64,000 nt of DNA, taken from contig NZ_CP139559.1 in the NCBI RefSeq assembly GCF_034263275.1, forward strand, positions 5,208,001 through 5,272,000. Direction: 5' to 3'. Below the pieces are notes generated by a model that saw only the letters and a program-made list of their open reading frames with translations, did not search any database and was not told where the DNA came from. Source of the DNA: Mucilaginibacter sp. cycad4 (lineage in GTDB: Bacteria; Bacteroidota; Bacteroidia; Sphingobacteriales; Sphingobacteriaceae). How positions within the stretch are numbered: the stretch's first letter is position 1; the number at the start of each line of letters is the position of its first letter. This document shows, in pieces, positions 39,978 to 48,743 of the stretch. The translations under genes and the position numbers were made by a program.

Positions 39978-41510
39978 ATGAAAAAAATACTTCTATTCCT
40001 TGCTGTCTGCACCTTGTTTTTTACGTCAGTAAATGCCCAGCGGGCCGACAGGAGCAAGTTCATTAAAGACAGTTTAGACCTTTATATCAGCAAGGCCTTA
40101 ACCAACTGGCGCGTGCCCGGCATAGCTGTTTGTATTGTGAAAGACAATAAGGTTGTGCTGATGAAAGGTTATGGCATTAAAGAGCTTGGCCTCATGAACA
40201 AAGTTGATGAAAACACCTTGTTCATGATAGGCAGCAATACCAAGGCTTTCACCGCCACCGCGCTTGCTATGCTGGAGGCAAATAAAAAACTGTCGTTAGA
40301 TGACAAGGTAACCAAATACATACCGGAATTTAAACTGGAAGACAAAAACGCAAGCGACCAGGTAATAGTGCGTGATCTCCTTTGCCACCGCCTCGGCTTC
40401 CGAACCTTCCAGGGCGATTTTACCTTTTACAATACTAACCTTACCCGTCAGGAGGTGATCCAGCGTTTGGGCAAGCTCAAAGCTACTTATCCGTTCCGCA
40501 CACGCTGGGGTTATACCAACGCTGCATTTTTAACCGCCGGCGAGATCATTCCGAAGGTAACCAACGGGCATTCATGGGAAGCTTATTTAAAGGAAGCCAT
40601 TTTTGCGCCGCTGGGCATGGGCAACACACTGGCTTTAAGCAAAGATTTGCCAACATCCTTAAACCGCACCGTGCCGCATACTATCGTTGATGGCAGGCTT
40701 ACCCCAATCCCTTATTGCCAGATAGATGGCATCGCACCTGCAGGGTCTATCAGCTCGTCGGTAAATGATATGAGCAAATGGGTGCTTGCTTTACTGAACG
40801 ATGGCAAGGTTGGACAGCGCCAGGTGATCCCTTCTGCAGCCATCCAGGCTACACGTGTGCCGCAGGATATTGTGAGCAGTGTTCATCACATGAACGGAGA
40901 AAACAACTTTGAACTTTATGGCTTAGGCTGGTTTATCCAGGATTATTCGGGCCACAGGCTGGTGATGCATGATGGCGGGGTTAACGGCTATCTGTCGTCT
41001 GTAACGCTTTCGCCGCAGGATAACCTGGGCGTCATCATATTAACCAATACCGACCAGAACGAGCTGTTTGAGGCCCTGCGCTGGGATATTTTAGATGCTT
41101 ACTTTAAACAGCCCTTCCGCAATTACAGCGAGGGTTATTTAAAACAATATAAAGCCAATACTGCAACCGCACAGGCCGAAGATAAAAAGCTGAAAGATTC
41201 GGTTGCCTTGAATCCCAAACCTTTATTGTTGCCCAATAAATACATTGGCAAGTACAGCAATGATTTTTATGGCAGCATGGAGGTTACCCAGGGCGAAGGC
41301 AGCAACCTTGAAATGCGCTTTGAGCACCACCCCAAAATGTATGCCTTGCTAAAACCGCTTGGCGGCAACCGCTTTTATGTAACTTTCTCTGATCCTACAC
41401 TTGGGAAAGCTGTATTTCCGTTCACGGTACAAAACGGTGAGGTGACAGGAGTACGCGTAAAAGTGGCTGATTTTGTGGAGCGGGGCGCGTATGATTTTAA
41501 AAAGAATTAG
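39978..41510 (+). CDS. Secreted serine hydrolase (beta-lactamase class C-like)
   Basis: A 510-residue exported protein with a signal peptide cut near NAQR. The SxxK motif SNTK (86-89), Tyr-x-Asn YTN (179-181) and an HDGG motif further on match class C-type esterases and D-peptidases. A C-terminal DUF3471-like beta domain (about 400-505) follows. Such proteins often act on peptides or esters rather than beta-lactams. The start codon lies about 100 bases from the divergent S9 peptidase, so the two may share regulation. The substrate is unknown. Confidence 0.92.
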   Translation: MKKILLFLAVCTLFFTSVNAQRADRSKFIKDSLDLYISKALTNWRVPGIAVCIVKDNKVVLMKGYGIKELGLMNKVDENTLFMIGSNTKAFTATALAMLEANKKLSLDDKVTKYIPEFKLEDKNASDQVIVRDLLCHRLGFRTFQGDFTFYNTNLTRQEVIQRLGKLKATYPFRTRWGYTNAAFLTAGEIIPKVTNGHSWEAYLKEAIFAPLGMGNTLALSKDLPTSLNRTVPHTIVDGRLTPIPYCQIDGIAPAGSISSSVNDMSKWVLALLNDGKVGQRQVIPSAAIQATRVPQDIVSSVHHMNGENNFELYGLGWFIQDYSGHRLVMHDGGVNGYLSSVTLSPQDNLGVIILTNTDQNELFEALRWDILDAYFKQPFRNYSEGYLKQYKANTATAQAEDKKLKDSVALNPKPLLLPNKYIGKYSNDFYGSMEVTQGEGSNLEMRFEHHPKMYALLKPLGGNRFYVTFSDPTLGKAVFPFTVQNGEVTGVRVKVADFVERGAYDFKKN

Positions 41511-41518
41511 GATTCAGC

Positions 41519-41714
41519 CGAAGCTACAGTCCGGATTTACAGTTTGTAAGGATAATTGGCAAAGCCGGGGCCTCCAAAAAGATAAATGACAGCCAACAGC
41601 GTCTTGCCGAACTTGTTTCGGCACCTCACAAGAAAGGTAGACGGCTTGATTTGCAAGCGGCTTAGCAAATGGGGTGTTGAAACAAGTTCAACATGACGAT
41701 AACTTTTTAATCAT
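41519..41714. repeat. Long direct repeat, copy 1
   Basis: The unit starts GAAGCTACAGTCCGG, includes CTTGCCGAACTTGTTTCGGC and AACAAGTTCAACATGACGA, and ends TTTTTAATCAT. Copy 2 at 41866-42050 matches it over nearly the whole length with small indels. Its core is the same repeat family as 9537-9634. Confidence 0.85.
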
Positions 41715-41718
41715 CCCA

Positions 41719-41858
41719 GCCGTTGTTGGTGTTGTCACCAACAACTCTGCTCCATGCATTTGCGGCATTACATAAACAACTAACGGCGTAATATTGTAAA
41801 TATGAAAAACGTGATTAAAAGGCCGTTAGGGATTGTTGGTGACAACACCAACAACGGC
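41719..41858. repeat. MITE-like element with 26-base terminal inverted repeats
   Basis: Perfect 26-base arms at 41719-41744 and 41833-41858 (beginning GCCGTTGTTGGTGTTGTCAC) flank 88 bases without coding capacity. Each arm is itself palindromic (GTTGGTG-TTGT-CACCAAC type). It sits exactly between the two copies of the 185-base direct repeat. Confidence 0.85.
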
Positions 41859-41865
41859 GAGGGGG

Positions 41866-42050
41866 CGAAGTTACAGTCCGGATTTTACAGTTTGTTAAGG
41901 ATAATTGGCAAAGCCGGGACCTTCAAAAGATAAATGACAGCCTCCGGCTTCTTGCCGAACTTGTTTCGGCATCCTACGGGACAAGTAGGCGGTTTGCTTA
42001 GCAAATGGGGTGTTGAAACAAGTTCAACATGACGATAACTTTTTAATCAT
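41866..42050. repeat. Long direct repeat, copy 2
   Basis: It matches copy 1 at 41519-41714, including TTACAGTCCGG, AATTGGCAAAGCCGGG and the AACAAGTTCAACATGACGA core. Copies lie in the same orientation on both sides of the MITE-like element, as expected if a duplication enclosed it. Confidence 0.85.
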
Positions 42051-42198
42051 CTCACAGGTAGGAATGAAGCTTTTACTTCACGCTGTATAGCACCTGTGTA
42101 CCATGAAGAAGATCCTTCGCTATCGCTCGGGATGACAAAGGCCCATCTACTGTACTTTACCTCTCCTAAAATAAAATAGCAAAACCCCACAAAAAATC

Positions 42199-42241
42199 AG
42201 CGCCATAATATCTTCCTAAAATGGAAGCTGCCATGGCGCTT
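42199..42241 (-). terminator. Terminator after the NHL gene
   Basis: AGCGCCAT (42199-42206) and ATGGCGCT (42233-42240), with an inner TTCC/GGAA stem, form a hairpin ended on the minus strand by GATTTTTTG. It lies 24 bases past the NHL gene stop. Confidence 0.75.
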
Positions 42242-42264
42242 AAAAATATCTAACCGATTAAAGT

Positions 42265-43635
42265 TTATGGCAGTACAATCTTGCGGATGCGGTTGTTATA
42301 ATAATCGGCTACATACACATTATTGCTCGCATCAACCGCAATACCCTGCGGCGAATTAAAGATCCCTGCCGTGCCGACACCCTCCGCAAAACCGGCCGTT
42401 GAGTTCCCGGCAATTGATTTCAATACTTTACTCTTGGTAATTTCCATGATCCTGCCATTCTGATCGGCTATGAACAGGTTGCCGCTTTTGTCAAACGCGA
42501 TTGCTGATGGGCTGCCAAGAAGAGCGGTTTGTTTATTGCCGCCGGCAAAGGTAGTAACAACACCTGCCGGGGTTATTTTACGAATGGCATGGTTAAGCGT
42601 TTCGGCTACGTATATATTATTATCAGCATCGATAGCTATGCCGTTAGGCTTGTTGAAAGTAGCGCTGGTTGCCGTTGCATTATCCAGGTAACTTGCCCCC
42701 CTGCTGCCTGCAAATGTGGTAACAACACCGGCCGGCGTTATTTTGCGGATCAGGTTATTGCCCATATCGGCAACAAAAATATTTCCGGAGCCATCAATTG
42801 CCAAACCGCGCGGACTGTTAAATGTTGCTGCGGTACCTGTACCATTCGTATATCCCGCATCGCCGCTGCCTGCAAAAGTGCTTACCACACCGGCCGGGGT
42901 AATTTTACGGATATTGTTGTTACCATAATCGGCAACGTAAATATTGCCCGATGCATCGGTAACTAAACTTTGCGGGGCATAAAACTGAGCGGTAGCAATA
43001 GGGCCATCAACATAACCAATGGCACCATTGCCCGAAAGCGTAGTAACATCTCCTGCTGTGGTAACTTTGCGTATGGCACTGTTAAATGAATCAGCCACAT
43101 AAATATTGCCGTCGGTACCCACACTTATTCCCTGCGGACTGTTAAAAAAAGCGGCGCCGCCCAAACCGTCAACAAAGTCGGCCGCGCTATTACCGGCCAA
43201 TGTGCTAACTGTGCCCCCTGTTGATGTTGTACCTTCGCCGGTAGTAAATTGCACCACTTTGCCGTAGCCTGTACCCGCACTGTTTACAGCATAAGCGCGC
43301 GCATAATAAGTGGTTTTAGGGCTTAAACCGGTAAGTTTTGTAGTATAGGCGTACAAAATTACTGTATCTGTGGTTTTCTTATCGGCAGTGGTAGGAGTTT
43401 GATTGGTGGCGCTGTAACAAATACCGTAGCTGCTCAGGCTTATATCAGTTGATCCGTTAAATAAACCACCTGTATAGGCAATGGTTCCACTTTCGGTAGT
43501 CACCACATCCATTGTGGTTAAATCAGGTACCGTTACGGGTGTAACATCTCCTTTTTTACCACAGCTTGTGCCAGCCAAAGCAACGGCAAATAAAAACGCG
43601 GCAAATAAAATTGTTTTAGTAAAGCTCTTTTTCAC
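42265..43635 (-). CDS. Secreted NHL-repeat beta-propeller lipoprotein
   Basis: A 456-residue lipoprotein (lipobox GTSC). A fibronectin type III-like domain (about 35-130) precedes six NHL repeats of the type 'F..P.GIAVDASGNIYVADxxNNRIRKI.PAGVVTTFAGS' (about 140-455). NHL propellers bind proteins, sugars or cations. It is an exported binding protein, and no enzyme motif is visible. It has its own promoter box (43670-43677) and a terminator, so it is probably monocistronic. The ligand is unknown. Confidence 0.9.
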   Translation of the reverse strand: MKKSFTKTILFAAFLFAVALAGTSCGKKGDVTPVTVPDLTTMDVVTTESGTIAYTGGLFNGSTDISLSSYGICYSATNQTPTTADKKTTDTVILYAYTTKLTGLSPKTTYYARAYAVNSAGTGYGKVVQFTTGEGTTSTGGTVSTLAGNSAADFVDGLGGAAFFNSPQGISVGTDGNIYVADSFNSAIRKVTTAGDVTTLSGNGAIGYVDGPIATAQFYAPQSLVTDASGNIYVADYGNNNIRKITPAGVVSTFAGSGDAGYTNGTGTAATFNSPRGLAIDGSGNIFVADMGNNLIRKITPAGVVTTFAGSRGASYLDNATATSATFNKPNGIAIDADNNIYVAETLNHAIRKITPAGVVTTFAGGNKQTALLGSPSAIAFDKSGNLFIADQNGRIMEITKSKVLKSIAGNSTAGFAEGVGTAGIFNSPQGIAVDASNNVYVADYYNNRIRKIVLP

Positions 43636-43669
43636 GAGTTAGTTTAAAAGTTATATGTAGTAAAGTAAG

Positions 43670-43696
43670 CAAAATTAACTCATCAATACGTAGCAA
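43670..43696 (-). promoter_or_regulatory. Promoter of the NHL gene
   Basis: On the minus strand TTG (complement of 43694-43696) is followed after 16 bases by TAATTTTG (complement of 43670-43677), a perfect TAnnTTTG box. The spacing is slightly short. It lies 35 bases upstream of the start codon. Confidence 0.6.
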
Positions 43697-43862
43697 ATTA
43701 CTTTAAAGTAACATTTTAACAAATATTAACATACTTATTACTTACCAAAAGATTTCGCCGCCCCGCAAACGCAAATAAAAGCGGTTAACCGCTCTTAAAC
43801 AGGGGTAAAGCAGTTCAAAAAACCCGGCAACATTTTTGGCGCAGGCCTGTTACTCATTTATT

Positions 43863-44327
43863 ATGAAACTAATAATGCTGTTCATATCCATTTTGATAGC
43901 CAATACGGCTATTGCACAAAAACATGTGCCCCTGCCCCACGGGATGATATTTGGCGATAAACCCGACACGATAGCCTTGATGCCTGCCTCAAAACTGGAA
44001 GCTTTTATGGGGAAAAAAACACGGGTCACCACTGCCATTAGCGGCAGGATTATTAAAGTAACTAAAGAAAAAGGCGGCTGGTTTGAAATGGATGCGGGTA
44101 ACAACCGGGTTATTACAGCGCATTTTACCAATGCAGGGATAAACCTGCCCGGGCAACTGGCGGGCCGTATGGTAATCATTTCGGGAATAGCAGCCAAACA
44201 ATTCATTGCCGATGACCTGCAACATATGGCCGGCGATACGGTTAATGGCAAAAAGCAGCACAAAGTAAATACCAACCCAGGCCGAAAGGTTAGCTTTGAG
44301 GTAAAAGGATTGATGATAGATAAATAA
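43863..44327 (+). CDS. DUF4920-like secreted protein lacking the usual cysteines
   Basis: A 154-residue exported protein with a signal peptide ending near TAIAQ. The body has the beta-rich plan of DUF4920 (ISGRIIKVTKEKGGWFEMDAG, HFTNAGINLPGQLAGRMVII). The position where relatives carry a VC...GCW pair here reads VTKEKGGW, so the Cys are missing. The start at 43863 (MKLIMLF) is preferred to a longer frame at 43836. It ends 1 base before the stop of a convergent gene. Confidence 0.6.
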   Translation: MKLIMLFISILIANTAIAQKHVPLPHGMIFGDKPDTIALMPASKLEAFMGKKTRVTTAISGRIIKVTKEKGGWFEMDAGNNRVITAHFTNAGINLPGQLAGRMVIISGIAAKQFIADDLQHMAGDTVNGKKQHKVNTNPGRKVSFEVKGLMIDK

Positions 44328-44328
44328 G

Positions 44329-44847
44329 CTATTCAAGCCGGGTAAATGAAAAGCTGTAAATAAGCCTGATCCCGGCAAAAGGCGTGGCCTGGGACCCCTT
44401 TTTCAAATAATCGCCATGAAAGTTGAGATCGAGTGTTTGATGACGTCCTGACAGCAGGATTAAACCTGCTCCACCGGTACCGCCGTAGCCGCTATAATCA
44501 GAATCAAAGTAACCGAAGGCACCCGCCGATGCGTAAATTATTTTATTGAAATAATACCTGCCCGAAAGGCCCCCCACTACGTAGTATGGCTCTTCCACGC
44601 TCAAATACGGCGTAACACTTACAGCTTTTGTTATTTTAATTTCACCTTGTAAAAGGCCGCCGTAGCCGATGCTTTTTTCACGGGAGGTATTAAAACCCAA
44701 CCCAAGGCCGATAGCATTTTTAGCCTGGGCATGAACTTTCACTGCCCCGCATACCAGCAGGGCAAAAAGCAGGATAAAAGTAGTTTTCAAAGCAGGATAG
44801 ATTAATCGTTTAAAGTTAACGTTGTCTGTTAACCCTGACGATAACAC
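44329..44847 (-). CDS. Small outer-membrane beta-barrel protein
   Basis: A protein of up to 172 residues with alternating aromatic strands (AIGLGLGFNT, YGGLLQGEIKITKAVSVTPY, VGGLSGRYYFNKIIYASAGAF, LDLNFHGDYL, GIRLIYSFSF) typical of an 8-stranded barrel. The upper limit is a GTG start at 44847, directly after the upstream stop. A TTG start at 44790 gives a much better signal peptide (KTTFILLFALLVCGAVKVHA) and is likely the real one. The start is therefore uncertain. It ends 1 base from the plus-strand DUF4920-like gene. The function is not known. Confidence 0.6.
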   Translation of the reverse strand: MLSSGLTDNVNFKRLIYPALKTTFILLFALLVCGAVKVHAQAKNAIGLGLGFNTSREKSIGYGGLLQGEIKITKAVSVTPYLSVEEPYYVVGGLSGRYYFNKIIYASAGAFGYFDSDYSGYGGTGGAGLILLSGRHQTLDLNFHGDYLKKGSQATPFAGIRLIYSFSFTRLE

Positions 44848-45495
44848 CTACACGTTTGTTACAATGAGCTGCCTTAATTTTTCAGAAACCTCGTTTTTGT
44901 TTACCGCGGACGCCTCACGTTTACATTTCATGTAGTGCTCCCGGGCAATTTTTTCGGCCAGGTCGCCGATCGTTTTTACGTGCATCTCTTTGCCAAAACG
45001 TCCGGCCAGTTTTAAACCTATCCCCGCTATTACCATACCGGCAATACCAATGGCCAGGTAATAAAAGGCCAAAACAAAGCTAACTACCAATATCATGGAA
45101 AACAGGTTAACTATCCATTGCTTCGGCTGAAGCAAACGGATCTGGAAACCCATCTCTTCTTCAATGGCAGCCACAGCCTCAATACGGCTATCGCGCGGAA
45201 AAAGATCAGCGAGTTTGGTTTGGGGCTTTATGATATCCTTATCATGCCCCGATGATGCATTGATGGCATTACGGAGTTTGTAAAACGCCTGCTGTGTAGT
45301 ACAGCCATCATTTGTTTTTTTTACCTTTTCAACAACAACGTCGCAAAGTTTACCAAAGTTTTGTACATCATTTACCGATGTATCGTTTAAACTGATGTTA
45401 AATGATTTTTCAATTTTCACTAAAACATCATCCATATCTTCAGGATCAACACTTTTAAGGTTGATTTCCTGACCATTAGCCGTATTAACTTTCAA
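44848..45495 (-). CDS. Acyl-carrier-like protein with transmembrane segment
   Basis: A 215-residue protein whose N-terminal 65 residues resemble an acyl carrier fold (DVLVKIEKSFNISLNDTSVN, FGKLCDVVVEKV). No DSL phosphopantetheine-attachment motif is visible. Two transmembrane helices follow at about 125-165 (IVNLFSMILVVSFVLAFYYL). A basic tail ends it. The stop is followed directly by the barrel gene. The role is unknown; membrane-linked carrier is a structural guess. Confidence 0.5.
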   Translation of the reverse strand: MKVNTANGQEINLKSVDPEDMDDVLVKIEKSFNISLNDTSVNDVQNFGKLCDVVVEKVKKTNDGCTTQQAFYKLRNAINASSGHDKDIIKPQTKLADLFPRDSRIEAVAAIEEEMGFQIRLLQPKQWIVNLFSMILVVSFVLAFYYLAIGIAGMVIAGIGLKLAGRFGKEMHVKTIGDLAEKIAREHYMKCKREASAVNKNEVSEKLRQLIVTNV

Positions 45496-45594
45496 TCTAT
45501 AGCAACTAAGTACAACAATAGTGAACCTGCAATTAGGGTTGCAGGCTCACGTTATTAGCAATTAAACTACAAAGGCTGCAATTTAATGTTTTAA

Positions 45595-48411
45595 TTATCT
45601 GCTCAAATACATTGATTTCTCTTTGTACAGATGCCTGAAGTATGGGTCCTGCAGGTTAGGGATAAAGCGGATAGCCTCACCTGTCGATTTCATTTCAGGG
45701 CCAAGCTCCTTGGTAACTTCAGGGAACTTATCAAACGAGAACACCGGTTCTTTGATGGCATAACCCCAAAGCTTGCGTTCGATGGTAAAGTCGCTCAGCT
45801 TATTAGCTTCAAGCATAACTTTTGTTGCTATGTTGATGTATGGCACATCATAAGCTTTAGCAATGAAAGGCACGGTACGTGAAGCACGCGGGTTAGCCTC
45901 AATCACATACACCTTATCATCCTTAACCGCAAATTGTATGTTCAACAAACCGCGTACATTAAGCGCCGTGGCTATCTTTTTGGTATATTCTTCTATCTGG
46001 TGGATTACATTGTCCGACAGATCGAATGGAGGCAATACAGCAAATGAATCGCCCGAGTGGATCCCGGCAGGCTCAATGTGCTCCATGATCCCTACAATGT
46101 GTACATCTTCGCCATCGCTGATCGAATCAGACTCGGCCTCGGCGGCACGGTCAAGGAAGTGGTCGATCAGTACGCGGTTGCCCGGCAGGTTGCGCAGCAG
46201 GCTTACCACAGCTTTCTCCAGGTCTTCGTCATTGATCACAATGCTCATGCCCTGCCCGCCTAATACGTAGCTTGGGCGTACAAGTACCGGGTAACCAACC
46301 TTGTGGGCAACTTCAAGCGCTTCTTCTGCACTTTCGGCAACACCATATTTAGGGTATGGGATGTCAAGATCTTTCAACAAATCAGAGAAACGGCCGCGGT
46401 CTTCCGCAATGTCCATGTCATTGAATGATGTACCAATAATCTTGATACCATGCTCATGCATCTTCTCGGCCATTTTAAGGGCTGTTTGGCCCCCCAGCTG
46501 TACAATTACCCCATAAGGTTTTTCAAGCTCTATGATCTCGCGTACATGTTCCCAGTAAACCGGCTCAAAGTACAGCTTATCGGCCATGTTAAAATCGGTT
46601 GATACAGTTTCAGGGTTACAGTTAACCATGATAGCCTCAAAACCGGCTTCCTTGGCGGCAAGCAGGCCGTGAACGCAGCTGTAATCAAACTCAATGCCCT
46701 GGCCTATGCGGTTAGGGCCCGAGCCCAATACGATGATCTTTTTCTTATCGGATGCTACAGATTCGTTTTCTCCCTCATAGCTTGAATAGTAGTATGGGGT
46801 TTTAGCAGGGAACTCGGCAGCGCAGGTATCAACCATTTTGTAAACCCGGTGCATGCCCAGTGCTTTACGGCGCTGATAAACATCTTCCTCGGTTACGTTA
46901 CCCAAAATGTGGGCTATCTGCACATCCGAAAATCCTTTTTGTTTCAGCGTATACAGGAACTCTTCAGGAACGTTGTTCAATGAATAACGGCGAAGCTCTG
47001 TTTCAAGGTTAACCAATTCCTGGATCTGGTTCAGGAACCAGCGGTCGATTTTGGTTACTTTACGTACCGATTCGATCGGTACGCCCAGGCTTAACGCGTC
47101 ATAAATGTGGAACAACCTGTCCCAGCTCGGGTGCTCAAGGCTGGCCATGATTTCTTCGAGGTTACGGCTCTGGCGACCATCGGCACCTAAACCGGCGCGA
47201 CCAATCTCCAAACTCTGGCAGGCTTTCTGCAAGGCTTCGGTGAAGCTGCGGCCAATGCCCATCACCTCACCTACCGATTTCATCTGCAGGCCAAGCTCTT
47301 TGTTAGCGCCTTTGAACTTATCAAAGTTCCAGCGCGGTATTTTCACGATCACGTAATCCAGCGTAGGCTCAAAGTAAGCCGATGTTGTTTTGGTGATCTG
47401 GTTTTCAATTTCATCAAGGTTATAACCTATGGCCAGCTTTGCAGCTATTTTAGCGATAGGGTAACCGGTAGCTTTTGATGCAAGCGCTGATGAGCGTGAT
47501 ACACGCGGGTTGATCTCGATAGCGATGATGGCTTCATCGGCAGGATTTACCGAAAACTGCACGTTACAACCGCCGGCAAAGTTACCGATGGCGCGCATCA
47601 TTTTAATGGCCTGGTTACGCATTTCCTGGTAGCAGCGATCGCTCAGGGTCATGGCAGGGGCCACGGTGATCGAGTCGCCGGTGTGGATGCCCATCGGGTC
47701 AAAGTTTTCGATAGAGCAGATGATGATCACGTTATCGTTGCTGTCGCGCAGCAATTCAAGCTCATATTCCTTCCAGCCAAGCACAGCCTGTTCAACCAGT
47801 ACCTCATGGGTTGGTGAGGCTTGCAAACCGCGGTTAAGGGCTGCATCAAAGTCTTCCTTTTTATGAACGAACCCTGCGCCTTTACCACCCAGCGTATAGC
47901 TTGGGCGTATTACCAGCGGGAAACCTATTTCCTGTGCACCTTCTTTACCTTCAAGGAACGAGTTGGCGATCTTTGATTTGGCAACCCCTACGCCGATATC
48001 AACCATCAGCTGGCGGAAAGCCTCACGATTTTCGGTTTTTTCGATGGCGGCAATATCTACACCGATAACTTTAACGCCATATTTTTCCCATATGCCGCGT
48101 TCAGACGCTTCGATACAAAGGTTCAACGCGGTTTGGCCGCCCATGGTAGGCAGTACAGCGTCTATCTGCTGTTCAGTTAAAATTTTCTCAATGCTTTCGC
48201 AGGTGAGCGGCAGAAGATAAACATGGTCGCTGATAACTTTATCCGTCATAATGGTTGCCGGATTGCTGTTAATAATAGAAACGGAGATGCCTTCTTCTTT
48301 TAGCGAGAGAGCGGCCTGTGAGCCGGAATAATCAAATTCGCAAGCCTGGCCGATAATGATTGGGCCGGAGCCAATGATCAGAACGGATTTGATGGAGGTG
48401 TCTTTGGGCAT
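45595..48411 (-). CDS. carB: Carbamoyl-phosphate synthase large subunit
   Basis: A 938-residue CarB with two ATP-grasp halves, each with its phosphate-binding and metal motifs (GPIIIGQACEFDYSG, PSYTLGGKGAG, GSGPNRIGQGIEFDYS, PSYVLGGQGM). It stops after the second ATP-grasp (YFRHLYKEKSMYLSR) and lacks the C-terminal MGS allosteric domain that E. coli CarB carries, so it is about 135 residues shorter. It makes carbamoyl phosphate for pyrimidine and arginine synthesis. CarA is not adjacent in this window. A leader with a -7 box (48524-48531) and a hairpin precedes it. Confidence 0.95.
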   Translation of the reverse strand: MPKDTSIKSVLIIGSGPIIIGQACEFDYSGSQAALSLKEEGISVSIINSNPATIMTDKVISDHVYLLPLTCESIEKILTEQQIDAVLPTMGGQTALNLCIEASERGIWEKYGVKVIGVDIAAIEKTENREAFRQLMVDIGVGVAKSKIANSFLEGKEGAQEIGFPLVIRPSYTLGGKGAGFVHKKEDFDAALNRGLQASPTHEVLVEQAVLGWKEYELELLRDSNDNVIIICSIENFDPMGIHTGDSITVAPAMTLSDRCYQEMRNQAIKMMRAIGNFAGGCNVQFSVNPADEAIIAIEINPRVSRSSALASKATGYPIAKIAAKLAIGYNLDEIENQITKTTSAYFEPTLDYVIVKIPRWNFDKFKGANKELGLQMKSVGEVMGIGRSFTEALQKACQSLEIGRAGLGADGRQSRNLEEIMASLEHPSWDRLFHIYDALSLGVPIESVRKVTKIDRWFLNQIQELVNLETELRRYSLNNVPEEFLYTLKQKGFSDVQIAHILGNVTEEDVYQRRKALGMHRVYKMVDTCAAEFPAKTPYYYSSYEGENESVASDKKKIIVLGSGPNRIGQGIEFDYSCVHGLLAAKEAGFEAIMVNCNPETVSTDFNMADKLYFEPVYWEHVREIIELEKPYGVIVQLGGQTALKMAEKMHEHGIKIIGTSFNDMDIAEDRGRFSDLLKDLDIPYPKYGVAESAEEALEVAHKVGYPVLVRPSYVLGGQGMSIVINDEDLEKAVVSLLRNLPGNRVLIDHFLDRAAEAESDSISDGEDVHIVGIMEHIEPAGIHSGDSFAVLPPFDLSDNVIHQIEEYTKKIATALNVRGLLNIQFAVKDDKVYVIEANPRASRTVPFIAKAYDVPYINIATKVMLEANKLSDFTIERKLWGYAIKEPVFSFDKFPEVTKELGPEMKSTGEAIRFIPNLQDPYFRHLYKEKSMYLSR

Positions 48412-48743
48412 AGGGCTTTTTTTAAGTCAAAAGTTCTAAGTCAAAAGTTAAAGGCCTTTAAGCCTTTAAACGGTTTTTCCTATGCGCTGAAAGCCAAGAA
48501 ATCCCGACTTCAGCGTCGGGGTGCAAAGATAGAGTTTTAATAAACACCATTCATGTTTTTTTTCAGATTTAACATTGTCGCAATAACACCCGGCTTTTTT
48601 TATGTTTCGGGGCGCATTTTATTAAAACAATAGGCTTACTATTTCCGTAAAATCTCACTATATTTACTTACAGCCCGGCCTGTAATTTCCAATTGAACCT
48701 GTAATTGCGCTAACCCGCAAATACTTTTATATATTTAAGGACT
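48412..48743. other. Divergent control region of carB and a small lipoprotein
   Basis: About 330 bases. On the carB side lie a CAAAGATA box (48524-48531, TATCTTTG on minus) and a CCCGAC...GTCGGG hairpin (48503-48519). Next to the carB start are AAGTCAAAAGTT-type repeats (48424-48450). The remaining AT-rich DNA should drive the lipoprotein gene. No further gene. Confidence 0.55.
48503..48531 (-). promoter_or_regulatory. carB promoter box and leader hairpin
   Basis: TATCTTTG on the minus strand is a perfect TAnnTTTG box. The transcript would begin at or just before a CCCGACGCTGAAGTCGGG hairpin (complement of 48503-48519). The hairpin at the extreme 5' end could stabilise the mRNA or control carB; this is inference. 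Confidence 0.45.

Larger units (their letters stand above)
41511..42198. other. Repeat-rich spacer between serine hydrolase and NHL protein
   Basis: About 690 bases without a gene. A unit of about 185 bases occurs twice (41519-41714 and 41866-42050), and a 140-base inverted-repeat element (41719-41858) lies between the copies. A further GAAGATCCTTCGCTATCGCT repeat follows at about 42108-42140. It is an accumulation site for dispersed elements. Confidence 0.85.

Noticed and set aside
41511-42198. CRISPR array
   Set aside because: Only two long direct copies around one element; no regular short repeat-spacer structure and no cas genes.
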